A stretch of 64,000 bases of DNA from Chondrosia reniformis. Lineage: Eukaryota > Porifera > Demospongiae > Chondrillida > Chondrillidae. The translations under genes were made by a program, and so were the position numbers. The notes below the pieces were generated by a model, which saw only the letters and a program-made list of their open reading frames with translations, was not told the origin of the DNA and searched no databases. Each line of letters starts with the position of its first letter. The first letter of the stretch is position 1. The stretch is from NCBI GenBank assembly GCA_947172415.1, contig OX359193.1, forward strand, positions 7,496,501-7,560,500, given 5' to 3'. Positions 47,029 to 61,016 of the stretch are shown here, in pieces.

Positions 47029-49916
47029 ATGGCGTCAACGAGACCAAAGGTAAATGGAAATGAACAATAAGGTCATTTTTCTGTGTCCTCTACTAATAAT
47101 AGCTTGCTTGAAGTGTTTACTGCAAATAGATATATCGTCTAAAGTAATTTTCAAGCTGCAGTTCTGCAGAAATCATAGTATTTGTAGTTACTGTATTATC
47201 ATTTGCATACACAGTCACGACCGTCAACAGTTCAGTATGATCCGGAAGAACTTTTTACCAAACACGAGCGTATTGGTAGAGGATCGTTTGGAGAAGTTTT
47301 TAAAGGGTAAAGGTTTCTTTAGTGTGATTACGTATGTGAAGAATATCTTGTTGAGATTGATTGTTTGAGATCGAACCATCGACTATATATGATCAGGTCA
47401 TAGGTTATCTATACGATGTAACTAATATTTTCCATTTCCAGAATCGATAACAGAACGAAGCAAATCATTGCAATCAAGATTATAGACTTGGAGGAAGCAG
47501 AAGATGAAATTGAAGACATTCAGCAGGAGATTACTGTTCTCTCACAGTGTGACAGTCCTTATGTGACCAGATATTATGGATCCTACCTCAAAGGCACAAA
47601 ATTGTGGATTATAATGGAATACTTAGGAGGTGGATCTGCTCAAAGATTGGTAGGGCTGCTTAGTAAGGACCGTCCTTACTAGCAAACCAATGGTGTGACT
47701 GGGTGTGTGTTTATAACATTGTTTTCTTGCTTCCACAAAGAGAAAACGTGGTCCATTCACAGAGAACCAAATTGCTACTATTTTAAGAGAAATTATACGA
47801 GGTTTACTGTATTTGCACAGGCAAAGAAAACTTCACAGGGACATTAAGGGTTAGAATTCAATTATAGTAATAATCTACCCCTTAAGGGGAATTTCTAAAC
47901 AAAGATAGACTAGCTCCCAAAATTTTGTTTGTTTTGCCTGTTTCTCTGGAGATTTATGCAGTGTGTAATGTATATATATAGTAAAATTGTAAATAATTGT
48001 GTCACTTTCTGACCGCATTTGGGGGCAAAGGTGAATATCACATCCCACAGATGCTGACATCATAACTGGATTGTGTTATCAGTTTCAGGAGGTCTTGTGT
48101 CGGTATATATGTCTTCCCCTTGTATGTTGCCATAGCTGCCAATGTACTGCTCTCAGAACAGGGAGCAGTCAAGCTGGCTGACTTTGGAGTTGCTGGTCAG
48201 TTGACAGAGACACTGAATAAGTGTCATACATTTGTGGGTACTCCATTTTGGATGGCGCCTGAAGTTATAAAGCAATCTGCGTATGACACAAAAGCAGATA
48301 TCTGGTCATTGGGAATCACAGCTTTAGAGCTTGCAAATGGCGATCCTCCATTGTCAGATCTGCATCCTATGAAAGCCTTGTTGCACATTCCTCAGAGAGA
48401 CCCTCCTAAACTATTGGGAAATTATTCCAAGGCATTGAAAAACTTTGTAGCTACATGTTGTGTGAAAGACCCAGTTGAAGTGAGGTTTACAATTAAATAA
48501 ATGATGCTTCATTTTTATGTTTTCAATTCAATTTTCAGCGACCTAGCGCAGCTGAGCTATTAAATCATAAATTTATCAAGAGCTACTCTAAGAAGACTTC
48601 AATTTTAGTAGACCTGATTAGCAGATACAATAGATGGATTAGGTCTGGTCAGGTAGACTCTGATGATGATGATGATGATATTAATAGGTTAGCCAAATAG
48701 CACAATGGAGCATTGCTGTGGCAGTTGTAGCTCAGTGGTAGGGCACTGGTGGTCACTGTGCCAGCTGTCCTTTGTTCAATTCCCAGCAACTGCTTCTTTG
48801 GTTTTTTTTCTGTCTTTATGGTGATTCTACTTGTGGTTTGATTATTATAGTAGAAAGATAGCACTAGCTAATAATAGAGAGGTGACCCTATATCATGATG
48901 TATTAAATATATATAGGTAATTCAATTTGTACATTGTAAGGAAGTGTCTACATCTCAGAGAGTAACTTAAGGAAGGTGTCACTGTAAACATTACTTGTAT
49001 TATATGAGAACTAAACATCAGTCCTTCTAAATGTGATTTTTTACACATTGCAGAGGACCAACTGACTACAATATCTATGACGATGATGATGAAGGATGGT
49101 TATTTGAAACTGTAAGGCAAAGAGGAATGGTGTCACCTTTAAAGAATCCTGCTCTTGTCAATGGCTTTCCCGAAGTGAAAAATACTCCAAAATTTACAAC
49201 ATCCCAAAGAGAGCCAAATTTCCACCTTAAAACAGATGATAGTCCAATAGATCTCCCCGATGTAAGCTTACCAACATGTCACCTGTGTATCTACACTAAT
49301 GATTAGTAGTGCGTTGTGCATTAGTCAAATAAGAATTATTAATTTACCTCTGTTCACAGATCTCCTGTCCTTTCTTTTTGTCTGTAATTTTAGACGGCAA
49401 TGTCGCAGTCTCCAGCTGTTAAAACATCCAAGTGCATGCAGACAATAATCAAACCAGTTTTACAGCAGGTAACCACTTTGCTGATAGTCTCTTAGTCTCA
49501 TTTAATGAGTATGTATTGGTGTACTAGATTAAGGAGAATGCAGCCTATGAGAATATGGATGATTTAGATGCCATCGATGAGCTAATGAAAGGTTTTGAAT
49601 TTGCAGAAGTGTCCAGTCCTGGTGTCACTGACCAAATGGTCCATTACATGAAATTGCACATATCAAGGTACGTATCAATGCATGCACCTTGTATTACCCC
49701 TCTCTCCTTCACATACTGTCAATGAGTAAGAGCTATATATGAAAATATTACCAATGTGTGTAGTTATGTAGATAATATTAATTGGTAAGAAATATAATAT
49801 TGTAATGTAGTTCTTTTGTTGTACTCCTGCTATGTGCATTTCTTCTTTTTAGATCTTCAGCCAAACTAAGAATGGGAAATGATGTTACCAGTTTATCCAG
49901 TCTAACTGCTCTCTAA
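47029..49916 (+). CDS. STK24: GCKIII (MST3/MST4/STK25-type) serine/threonine kinase
   Basis: Ten exons: 47029-47049, 47215-47306, 47442-47649, 47741-47849, 48136-48479, 48539-48687, 49054-49261, 49394-49468, 49528-49667, 49853-49916; 469 residues. A short N-terminus then [20 protein letters not shown], the Lys site in [12 protein letters not shown], catalytic [19 protein letters not shown] and activation loop [17 protein letters not shown]. The kinase part strongly resembles STK24/25/26, which act in the striatin/STRIPAK complex and with CCM3/PDCD10 in cytoskeleton and Golgi polarity. The C-terminal part has an Asp run (a GAT microsatellite at 48659-48680) and a GWLFETVR motif like the WIFTIR of vertebrate GCKIII, followed by a divergent, presumably CCM3-binding tail. 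It is one pre-duplication GCKIII gene by inference. Intron 6 carries a tRNA-like sequence. Confidence 0.93.
48721..48793 (+). ncRNA. tRNA-like sequence (pseudo-tRNA or tRNA-derived SINE head)
   Basis: A 73-bp segment folds as a cloverleaf: 7-bp acceptor stem GCAGTTG/CAACTGC, A-box TAGCTCAGTGGTAG, D stem GCTC/GGGC, a 5-bp anticodon stem with two wobble pairs around a 7-nt loop reading CAC at the anticodon, and B-box GTTCAATTC. The T stem has two mismatches and there are two bases instead of one before the anticodon stem, so a working tRNA is doubtful. It sits on the sense strand in GCKIII intron 6. Confidence 0.5.
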
Positions 49917-50035
49917 TGACTTGTACACTGCACATTCGTTATACTTTTTATTCATTCGCAATGCCTTTCATGTTGGATATGGTATATAAGAGTTGTGAAA
50001 TGCGCAGTATCGATCTAGTGTTTATCAATACAAAA

Positions 50036-53000
50036 ATGGACGTCCCGGGCTTCGTGGCTGTAACTGGGTCTTCTGAAGATGTTGCCAGGCGATTTTTAGA
50101 GGCTTTCGCAGGAGACCTTAACCAAGCCGTCGAAAGCTACTTTGAGAATCCCCAGGGTTTCCAAGAGAGACCGTCTTCTTCGAATGCATCCACATCCACG
50201 GATGTCTCCAATGAGGAGTGAGTATATGGCCGTGGTCCTGTTCACCATTTGACTATCATATGCAGCACATTTAGTCAAGTTTGGTGTAAGGATGAGTGAA
50301 ATATCTATTGTGTTTATAGTGTTCGTACGCCCATAGCTCCTGTAAGAGGAGTGTTGGTAGAAGATAACTCGGCTCCACCAGGTAATTCACAAGAAATAAA
50401 TGTACTTTAGTATCACTGTTATCTCACAAAATAACATCTTTAATCAACCTCTTCATACCTCTCAATCTTTCAACTCCTCTCCCCTCTCCCCTCACCCCAC
50501 ACCCCTCACCCCACACCCCTCATCCCACACCCCTCATCCCACACCTCTCATCCCACACCCCTCATCCCACACCCTCTCCCCTCTCCCCTCTCCCCTCTCC
50601 TCTCATCCCACACCCCTCATCCCTCTCCCCTCTCCCCTCTCCTCTCATCCCACACCCCTCATCCCACACCCTCTCCCCTCTCCCCTCTCCTCTCATCCCA
50701 CACCCCTCATCCCACACCCTCTCCCCTCTCCCCTCTCCTCTCATCCCACACCCCTCATCCCACACCCCTCATCCCACACCCCTCATCCCACACCCTCTCC
50801 CCTCTCCCCTCTCCTCTCATCCCACACCCTCTCCCCTCTCCCCTCTCCTCTCATCCCACACCCCTCATCCCACACCCCTCATCCCACACCCCTCATCCCA
50901 CACCCCTCATCCCACACCCTCCCCCCTCTCCCCTCTCCTCTCATCCCTCTCCTCTCATCCCACACCCCTCTCCCCTCATCCCACACCCTCTCCCCTCATC
51001 CCACACCCTCAGTATGGTGAATGTACTTATTCCCGTTTCCACCTCTACATAATGTTTTAGTCAGAAAACGTAAACTTCCACCAACTGTATTTACTCAGAA
51101 TCCTTTCGAAGACTTTCGTTCAAGTTAGTACACAACTTACCATGCTCCATGACTGTGCTTATCAGACTATTTTAGCCTATTTCCTGGATCTAGGTTGGCA
51201 CTTAGAGGCAGTTATCTGCGACCAATAGAATGTTTATGTCTCTTGTCCTGTTACTGTGTAGACATCTACAAGGAAGGGAACAGCAGTAAAGTAGACACCT
51301 TGGCAGCCATGTTTCGGCCTCCTGTTGACATGATGTTCCCAGGAACATTTAGAGAAGTAGGTCTTGTTGAAAGAAATGTATTTTTGTGTTTTGCAAACAC
51401 ATAATCCTTTTGGTTACTAGGCGAGGGAGGAGGGAATTAGGACTCAAAAATGGGTGCTTGTGAACATCCAGGATCCGCATGATTTTGCAAGTCAGATCTT
51501 GAACAGAGACGTGTGGAGTAACCAGGAGGTTAAGGCCATGGTTAAACAGTATTTTATATTTTGGCAAGTTAGTATACACTTTATGCTATTGCTGTTAGTG
51601 CAGGCCTAGTGAAGGCTATTTGAGATGTACTGACCTAACGAATCTTTGAGAAGGACTTAGGAGTCGTGGGGGAACTGTAAATAGGATTTGTCACTTTCCA
51701 CTGAAATGTTACTATTCAGACACATAAAGCAATCTGTAGTTTAGTTAGGCAATCCTTGAACTAGACCAATGCTGATATGAAGTACCATATTGGCTGATCT
51801 CTCAGCTTGTGACATCAGTATTAGGCCACTAGTGTGGGGTTGTGAGAAAGATAACATTCGGAGCTGCTTATTCAGTATGCTGTGCCTTGCTGTAGTATTA
51901 AGATATGATAGATGTGATGTGTGAGAAAGATAACATTCAGAGCTGCTTATTCAGTATGCTGTGCCTTGCTGTAGTATTAAGATATGATAGATGTGATGTG
52001 CGAGAAAGATAACATTCAGAGCTGCTTATTCAGTATGCTGTGCCTTGCTGTAGGAGAGTCGCATTATGGATGATGCCCTGCAGTTCATTCAGTTTTATAA
52101 TGTAAGGGATTTCCCCTATATTGCCCTCATTGACCCTCGGACTGGAGAGAACATGCTTAACTGTTCTAAAGTCTCTGTCAACAGTCTACTATCACAAGGT
52201 ATGCCTCCCTCCTTGGACTGTGTAGGATCTGTAGTTATGTAATAGCTCTACTGTTCCCCTTTCCAGTGAATGACTTTCTGGTGGATAATACCCTCGAAGA
52301 CCAAACTCCTGCTTCAAAGCGAAAAAGATCAAATGTAAGTTAAACTACACTTTTAATCCTCTAAGTGATACAATCACTTGGTTGGGCGGGGCCATCACCT
52401 AGGCGGGGCCATCACCTAGGCGGGGCAGTCACCTGGGTACAGCAGTCTGGGAGGGGCCATCACCTGGCAGTCTGGGCGGAGCCATCATCTGGGTGGGGTG
52501 GGGCAGTCACCTACTATATTGCAGTGACTACTAAATGTCCCAAATAATTTCTAAAGAGCTTGTTTACATTTCTAGTCTATTTAGGAAGAGGTTTACCTTA
52601 AGGTGAGAGTGTTCACCACAAAGATTTGGCACAGTGTCTTTTTATGCTTGCTATCTTATGCTCATTCTTGCATTTCTATTAGAGTAACGAGCCCATTACC
52701 ATCCTGGATGATTCAGAAGATATACAGTTAGCTAATGCCATAGCAGCTTCACTAAGGGATATGCAGCCGTCAGAAGGAAACACATCCAAAGTTGACATGT
52801 GCCATGGAGGGGAAGACATGGACCAGCAGTGCCAATCCAGTAGACATAAAATTCTTCCCGTGAGGGAAGTAGATATTGATCTCACAAGAGAGTCTGCTCC
52901 AAGCAAGTTTAGTCACTGCGAGGAGACATTTTCCCGACAAGAAAGTGCTAGTAATGGGATAAGACAGCTGAGAAATGATTTAAAACTGCTTCAAGTTGAT

Positions 53001-53611
53001 AGATTTGGTCTGAAGGAGTCCAAAGGCAAGCAACCACGAGGCAAGAACAGACATCTTGTTAAAGTGTCTCCAGGAGGGTCCACAAAGGTATCAGGGCAAA
53101 ATATGACCTATCTGTTGCTACGGTTACCTGATGGATCCAGGGTTGAGCAATCATTTCCAGCAGACCAACCTATAAAGGTATTCTTATTGTACATCACCAT
53201 TGACCTGTTTCTGCTGCTCTTCATTAAAATTAAGTTACAATATCACCTGTTGCTCTGGCAGCCAGACTCTTTCACTGTCTCTATAGCAACATATTCTGTA
53301 GAATGAGGTTTATTTTGTGTATAACAAGTTTGCTTACAGATAAAAATGGTGGTTTAAAAGAGGTCTAGTGTGCTACAAAGCAATGACTATTATGAACAAG
53401 CTGTTTAATCAGGATTGTTTATTGTCCTTCTTTTGGTATTCTGTAGATGCTGTTCGATTTCTTAAAGAGTCATAACTTTGACTGCAGTAAAGGAGAATAC
53501 GAAGTCATTTCAACACATCCACGTTTCAGTGTCTCTGCATTAGACTCTAATTTGTCATTCAAAGAAGCAAATATGTATCCCAGATATACCCTCTATGTTC
53601 AGAACATCTAG
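50036..53611 (+). CDS. UBXN7: UBX-domain protein 7 (UBXN7), p97/VCP adaptor
   Basis: Nine exons: 50036-50217, 50320-50381, 51061-51123, 51262-51356, 51421-51567, 52054-52198, 52267-52334, 52683-53177, 53447-53611; 473 residues (human 489). N-terminal UBA-like domain (FVAVTGSSEDVARRFLEAFA), a UAS thioredoxin-like domain (TLAAMFRPPVDMMFPGTF, WVLVNIQDPHDFASQ, RDVWSN, DFPYIALIDPRTGE), a UIM (DDSEDIQLANAIAASLRDM) and a C-terminal UBX domain (LLRLPDGSRVEQSFPA to YTLYVQN). This is the full UBXN7 layout linking ubiquitylated cullin substrates to the p97 ATPase. It begins 120 bp after the kinase stop codon, in the same orientation. Introns 2, 5 and 7 contain minisatellites; the exon 6 acceptor lies inside one. 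Confidence 0.94.
50470..51010. repeat. Polypyrimidine minisatellite in UBXN7 intron 2
   Basis: About 540 bp of irregular CTCTCCCCTC and ATCCCACACCC units on the plus strand, almost free of G, filling most of intron 50382-51060. Long purine/pyrimidine asymmetry can form triplex or R-loop structures. Open frames across it are artefacts. Confidence 0.95.
51842..52053. repeat. Tandem repeat, 79-bp unit x2.7, ending at a splice acceptor
   Basis: Copies start at 51842, 51921 and 52000 (GTGAGAAAGATAACATTC). Each copy contains TTGCTGTAG. In the last, truncated copy this is the acceptor of UBXN7 exon 6 (exon begins 52054). Confidence 0.9.
52375..52512. repeat. Intronic short tandem repeat (CACCTAGGCGGGGCCAT-like)
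   Basis: Several degenerate 17-20-bp GC-rich units in UBXN7 intron 7, similar in flavour to the array in WDFY intron 8 (both contain GTCAC...GGGCG). Confidence 0.75.
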
Positions 53612-54001
53612 AGTGGATTGTTGTTTTATTAGACCAATGGTAATTTTTCAATGATCCAATTTTATGCAATTTATTTATGTAAGATATTGTTGCAGTACTA
53701 GACAAGTAACCCAGAAATCTCCTCAGTCTTTCTGAATGAGCTAAGAATGTGACCTGGTGTCATGTTGGATTGAAATTGAATCGAGGAAAAGTCTTAATAG
53801 AAATAATCTAGGAAATAAATTGCTACACAAACATTAACTTTTACAACTTTAATTACATTGAGTTGTAAATTAAAATATTGGAAAGTGTACGAAACTTACT
53901 AAATTGCTAGTCTTCTGAATACGTTCAAGATTATCCATTTATGCAAACAATAAAATTATGAAGTCTTGTCTAAACTGTTTAAAAATCAAACACACAAATA
54001 C
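53612..54001. other. 3' flank between convergent UBXN7 and Rab6-like genes
   Basis: AT-rich 3' UTR sequence. AATAAA at 53814-53819 (+) is a plausible UBXN7 poly(A) signal. No exon seen. Confidence 0.45.
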
Positions 54002-55769
<1,768 letters not shown>

Positions 55770-56026
55770 CCTAACTCCTTGACCCAACCCAGATTTATTA
55801 TACAGTGCAAGTTACATATACGGGGAGGGGTCAATATAGAAACAAAATATGTATGCTTATTGCAATAAATTTAAATTACGCAGATTGTTTAATTACTTAT
55901 TCTTACATGTAATAAGTTACAGTTCTTATTTGTATATATAAACAAATAAGAAATGATTTCGGATGCAAGCAATAATTAGTCTCGCGTAGCCAGACCGCTG
56001 TCTCGCCTCTATTTTTAAAAGTTAAA
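55770..56026. promoter_or_regulatory. Divergent spacer Rab6-like / CEP63
   Basis: 257 bp between divergent start codons; likely shared promoter by geometry. TA-rich tracts but no convincing core element. Confidence 0.45.
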
Positions 56027-59000
56027 ATGGCGGAAAATATAAAAACTGCACTTCGCCAGGAAGACCTCTTGGATGTCTTACAGAGAAGCGCCAAGCAGGG
56101 GTAAGTTGGCGCTTGTGTAATTATGTGTTGGCTCTTATTTAATTGCAAGCTAACTATGAGGTCGCGAGTTTTGCTGTATTATTTTCCCAGAACATTGCTA
56201 GCCTCGTGTGCTCCAGAAATAAGGGAATTTATGCGCCAACTTGATACGCTACTATCAACCAAGAAAAAGGAGTGGAAGGAAAAGGAAGAAGCATATAAAA
56301 TGGAGCTGCAGTCGAGAGAGACGGAACTGTCTTCAATGCGAATAGCCCTCGGGCAGAAAGAGCGGGAAGTGAGCGCCTTTCTCTTGAACGTGTTTGAGTG
56401 CAATAATATTTAGCATAACGCAAGCATTTTAGTATTTAATAGAACAGAGATTGAATGAGCATATGTTTCTATAGGCTGAATGTATCCATAGTGAACTGAG
56501 GTGTCACCAAGTGACTAAAAAGGAGTATGGACAGCAGGTTGACAATCTTAAGGAAGAGGTACAATATAACACAACCCAACATGTCCAATGCCCACCATCA
56601 TATATATGTACATATACGATCAAAATGATGAAACAGTTGTGGTTTGGTTATCATGTCAGCTTATATGTATAACACATAACACATGTCCAATAACCTCCAG
56701 TGATATTAACATACATACAATACCCAATGTACATGTATAGTGTCATATTGTCTAGTTTTCCATTTATAGCTGCAGCGTTTAGCTCGGAAATACGAGCAAC
56801 TGAAATCCAAAAGAAAGGGCTTGACATCTTCGTCTTCCAACAAAGCAGCTAAATTTCAAGTGTGTAAAATGAATTTTATGCATGACGAGATAGTAGGTGA
56901 TAGAATAAAGGTTCATTGCTACCTTTCTTGTATGATAAACTAGTTTTTGGTATCAGCATGAAACAATTAATAAATAGAGTGTAGAAATGAGATAGTGTAT
57001 GTTTAATCAGTTCCAAATTGTACATTTTAGATGTCTGAAGTGGCAAGGTTAAAAGACAGATGTGCTCTCCTGGAGTTACGCTGTCAAGAGTCGTATGCTG
57101 AAAAGACAAGAATGGTGGAACAACTGTCCTTTTTTAAGAATGAAGTCGCTGCCCTACAGTCAAAGTATTAAATGTATTACCTAACTAAATTCATTGCCAT
57201 TCAAATGTAGTGTCTGATGCATATACAGTGTGGTGTAGGGATTAGGGACATACAGACAACAAAGTTTTGGTCTTAATTTCAAGACACTCCTTTTTCTGAA
57301 ATGATAGTTATATTGAATTTTTGATAATTATACAGTACATGTACGTAGGAAGTCCTATATTTAGTGTGTGTATGTGTGTATGTAGCAATCCTGTGGGTGA
57401 CAGTGTGTGCATATGAGGTTATGTGTGATCTATCTGTAGATGCATGAGGCTACAGGAATCACTGGATGTTGGTGTACAGAGACAAAGCACTTCAGTGGAT
57501 ACATACAAAACTAATATCCAACAGTTTGAGAACCAAGTAAGTATTCCCTCGAGTTTATAAGGATTTCCGGAACTGAAAACATTTCCTTGAAGTTAAATCA
57601 CTGAATAAAAAATCTTACAATGGATTTTTCATTATACCTACATTGCTTGGCTGTACGTAGGTATCAGAATTGCAGGAGGTACTTAGTAGGAGAGAGTCTC
57701 TTATTAAAGCATTGCGATGTGAACATGATGAGTTACATGAGAAGTACAGAATGGCAGTCTCCCAGGTTGACAAGCTGACAGTCGCCTCCCACTCACTGCA
57801 GAACGAGTTGGATGCAGCCCAGAAACAGTTCAGAGAGCTGCAAGACGACCTTAGAAAGAAGGACGATAGCATAAAGGTCAGTGTAAGCTCAGAGAAGTCA
57901 TCTGTATCAATCCTTACAGTTAACTACATGATCTCCCTTGCTGTGAAGGCTTTCAGAGCTTCCTTGCACCAGAGTAAGGAGTTGTCAGAGGAAGATCAGT
58001 TGCTCCAAGAGGACTCAAGAGCCAGAAGATTGCTACAGAGCACTGGAAATAAGAGGTATAGCCTTCAAGACCTTGAAAAGTTACTCCTGAAGCTGATAGT
58101 ACAGTTGCTAATATACATGACTTGTGTTGTTGTTAGGAATCGCTGTAGAGGAATGTCAAGTGACTCGGAGCAAAAATCTGAGGAATTGAAAAGGCTCAAG
58201 AAAAAGTGATCATAAAGCTGTAACTAATTTATTTTCCATTTTTGTCAGTCTCTCCTTCCTCCCTACCTTATTAGGTTGATGGCATACAAGCAAGAGTGCT
58301 CACAATTAAGAAGCCACTTGTCATTGAAAGATGAACAGTTGGAAAGTGAAAGAAGAAAGATCTCACAGCAGCAGGATCAAGCACTACTTGACATCCGAGG
58401 CCAGCTTCAAAAATTTGAAGAAAAGAGCAAACTGGAAAAACAACAAGCTGAAGAAGAAAACAGAATGCTAAAAGTGTCTGTAAATAAAAAGTATGGCTAA
58501 TGAGGACATATCAAATGGATGTTTCTGTTACATGTGAACCAGCTGGACGTGTATTGTGCACAGGGAAAAGGAACTAGAAGCTCTAAACGAAAAGATGTTG
58601 AAACTGGAAATGCAGCAACTATCTAAAGGAAATGCAAGGTAGCTGAAGTACTAATTTATTGTCACAATGTAGAAATAAAAACATACAGTAAATATCACTA
58701 CTGGAGCCTAGAAGATATAAGAGCCCATATGAAGCCATAAAAAACTTTGTTTGTGGATGAATATTTTCAAGAAACCTGTAGATACTCAGGTGAGAAACAA
58801 GTGCACTTCGCTCCCTCTCTAGTGTGCTGCCAGCAAGTGAAGGAGGGAGGGCGCCGCCAGTGCTTACAGACCACAAGAAAGGAGGAAGCAATACTATGTA
58901 TGTTGGTGTTGCTTGCATGTAACCTAGAGACTGATGGCCACCCAGAAATGCCTGTTCTGCACTTTCCCCTGTAGACCACATACACCAGAAGACCACAGAA

Positions 59001-59278
59001 AAGGAGTAATGGACTCTACACATTTATCAAAAGGTAAGAAAGGATGTCTACTGGGTGTAAAACTATAATTATGCTTCTCCTTTCCAGATAAACTGTCTAC
59101 CAACAAGATGGCTGCCGTCAGCCTTTCTGAGGTAAGGCCATGAATTCCATTTAACTGATCCTAGATCACTCTCTGTGTATGTTTGTAGGAACAGAATGAG
59201 GAGACGTTGCTGTCCGGAAAACTCAATGACATTTTATCCAAACATTTTAGTGACCTGAAAACTGTTCTTTCTCAATAA
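56027..59278 (+). CDS. CEP63: CEP63/DEUP1-type centriole-assembly coiled-coil protein
   Basis: Fourteen exons: 56027-56100, 56191-56368, 56475-56558, 56770-56859, 57031-57164, 57440-57536, 57661-57876, 57949-58055, 58137-58205, 58275-58490, 58564-58638, 58975-59033, 59088-59131, 59189-59278; 510 residues. The second exon (SCAPEIREFMRQLDTLLSTK, then KEWKEKEEAYKMELQSRE) matches the conserved N-terminal block of CEP63/DEUP1, followed by coiled coil throughout. These proteins recruit CEP152 to start centriole duplication; one ancestral gene before the CEP63/DEUP1 split is expected here. The C-terminal segment (KLNDILSKHFSDLKTVLSQ) is short and helical. Intron 57877-57948 is 72 bp, stop-free and in frame, so retention would simply insert 24 residues. 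The stop codon TAA (59276-59278) lies within an AATAAA (59274-59279). Confidence 0.85.
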
Positions 59279-59397
59279 ATACAAACCATTTCCGTTGCTA
59301 TGCGTGTTTAATCGTTAAGAAAAGCGCTGTAAATATATAGGCATAGAATTAGTGATATTTATTTCGACTATTTATTAGCGAAGTGGAGTGTCTAAGA

Positions 59398-60573
<1,176 letters not shown>

Positions 60574-61016
60574 CACTACTTACATAGGCTCCTTCATTGC
60601 TAGTTAATGTCACTCAGTTTATTCTGATTATATTTCCATTATTTAAACTTAGCATATTTACTGATTAGCAAAACTTTAGGTCTTTTTATTATTAAATTGA
60701 TCATACATTATTATAGTAATATTCATATGCTACTATATATATATAATTGTCATCAATTCTACAACTGTCCATTTGTACACATGCTACAGTTGATTATCTT
60801 GTATTTGGGTTCCATGTAAAAAGATTTAATTTCATTCTCGATCATGAATGTGCAAGAGTATATTATTCATTATCCATTCGCTTTTCCTATATGTTTAAAT
60901 ATTTGTATTATCTCACCCTAGTTATGTATGTGGACATTTAATTTACTTAATCAACTTGTATAAGATATTATATTTATTAAAGAAAAAGAAAAATATATTA
61001 ACAAAATAATTAGTTT
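60574..61016. other. 3' flank between convergent AMMECR1 and PH-costars-LIM genes
   Basis: Very AT-rich; no coding signal on either strand. Confidence 0.45.

Noticed and set aside
50400-51020. 206-codon Pro/Ser/His frame upstream of UBXN7 exon 3
   Set aside because: Intronic polypyrimidine minisatellite with no splice connection or domain.
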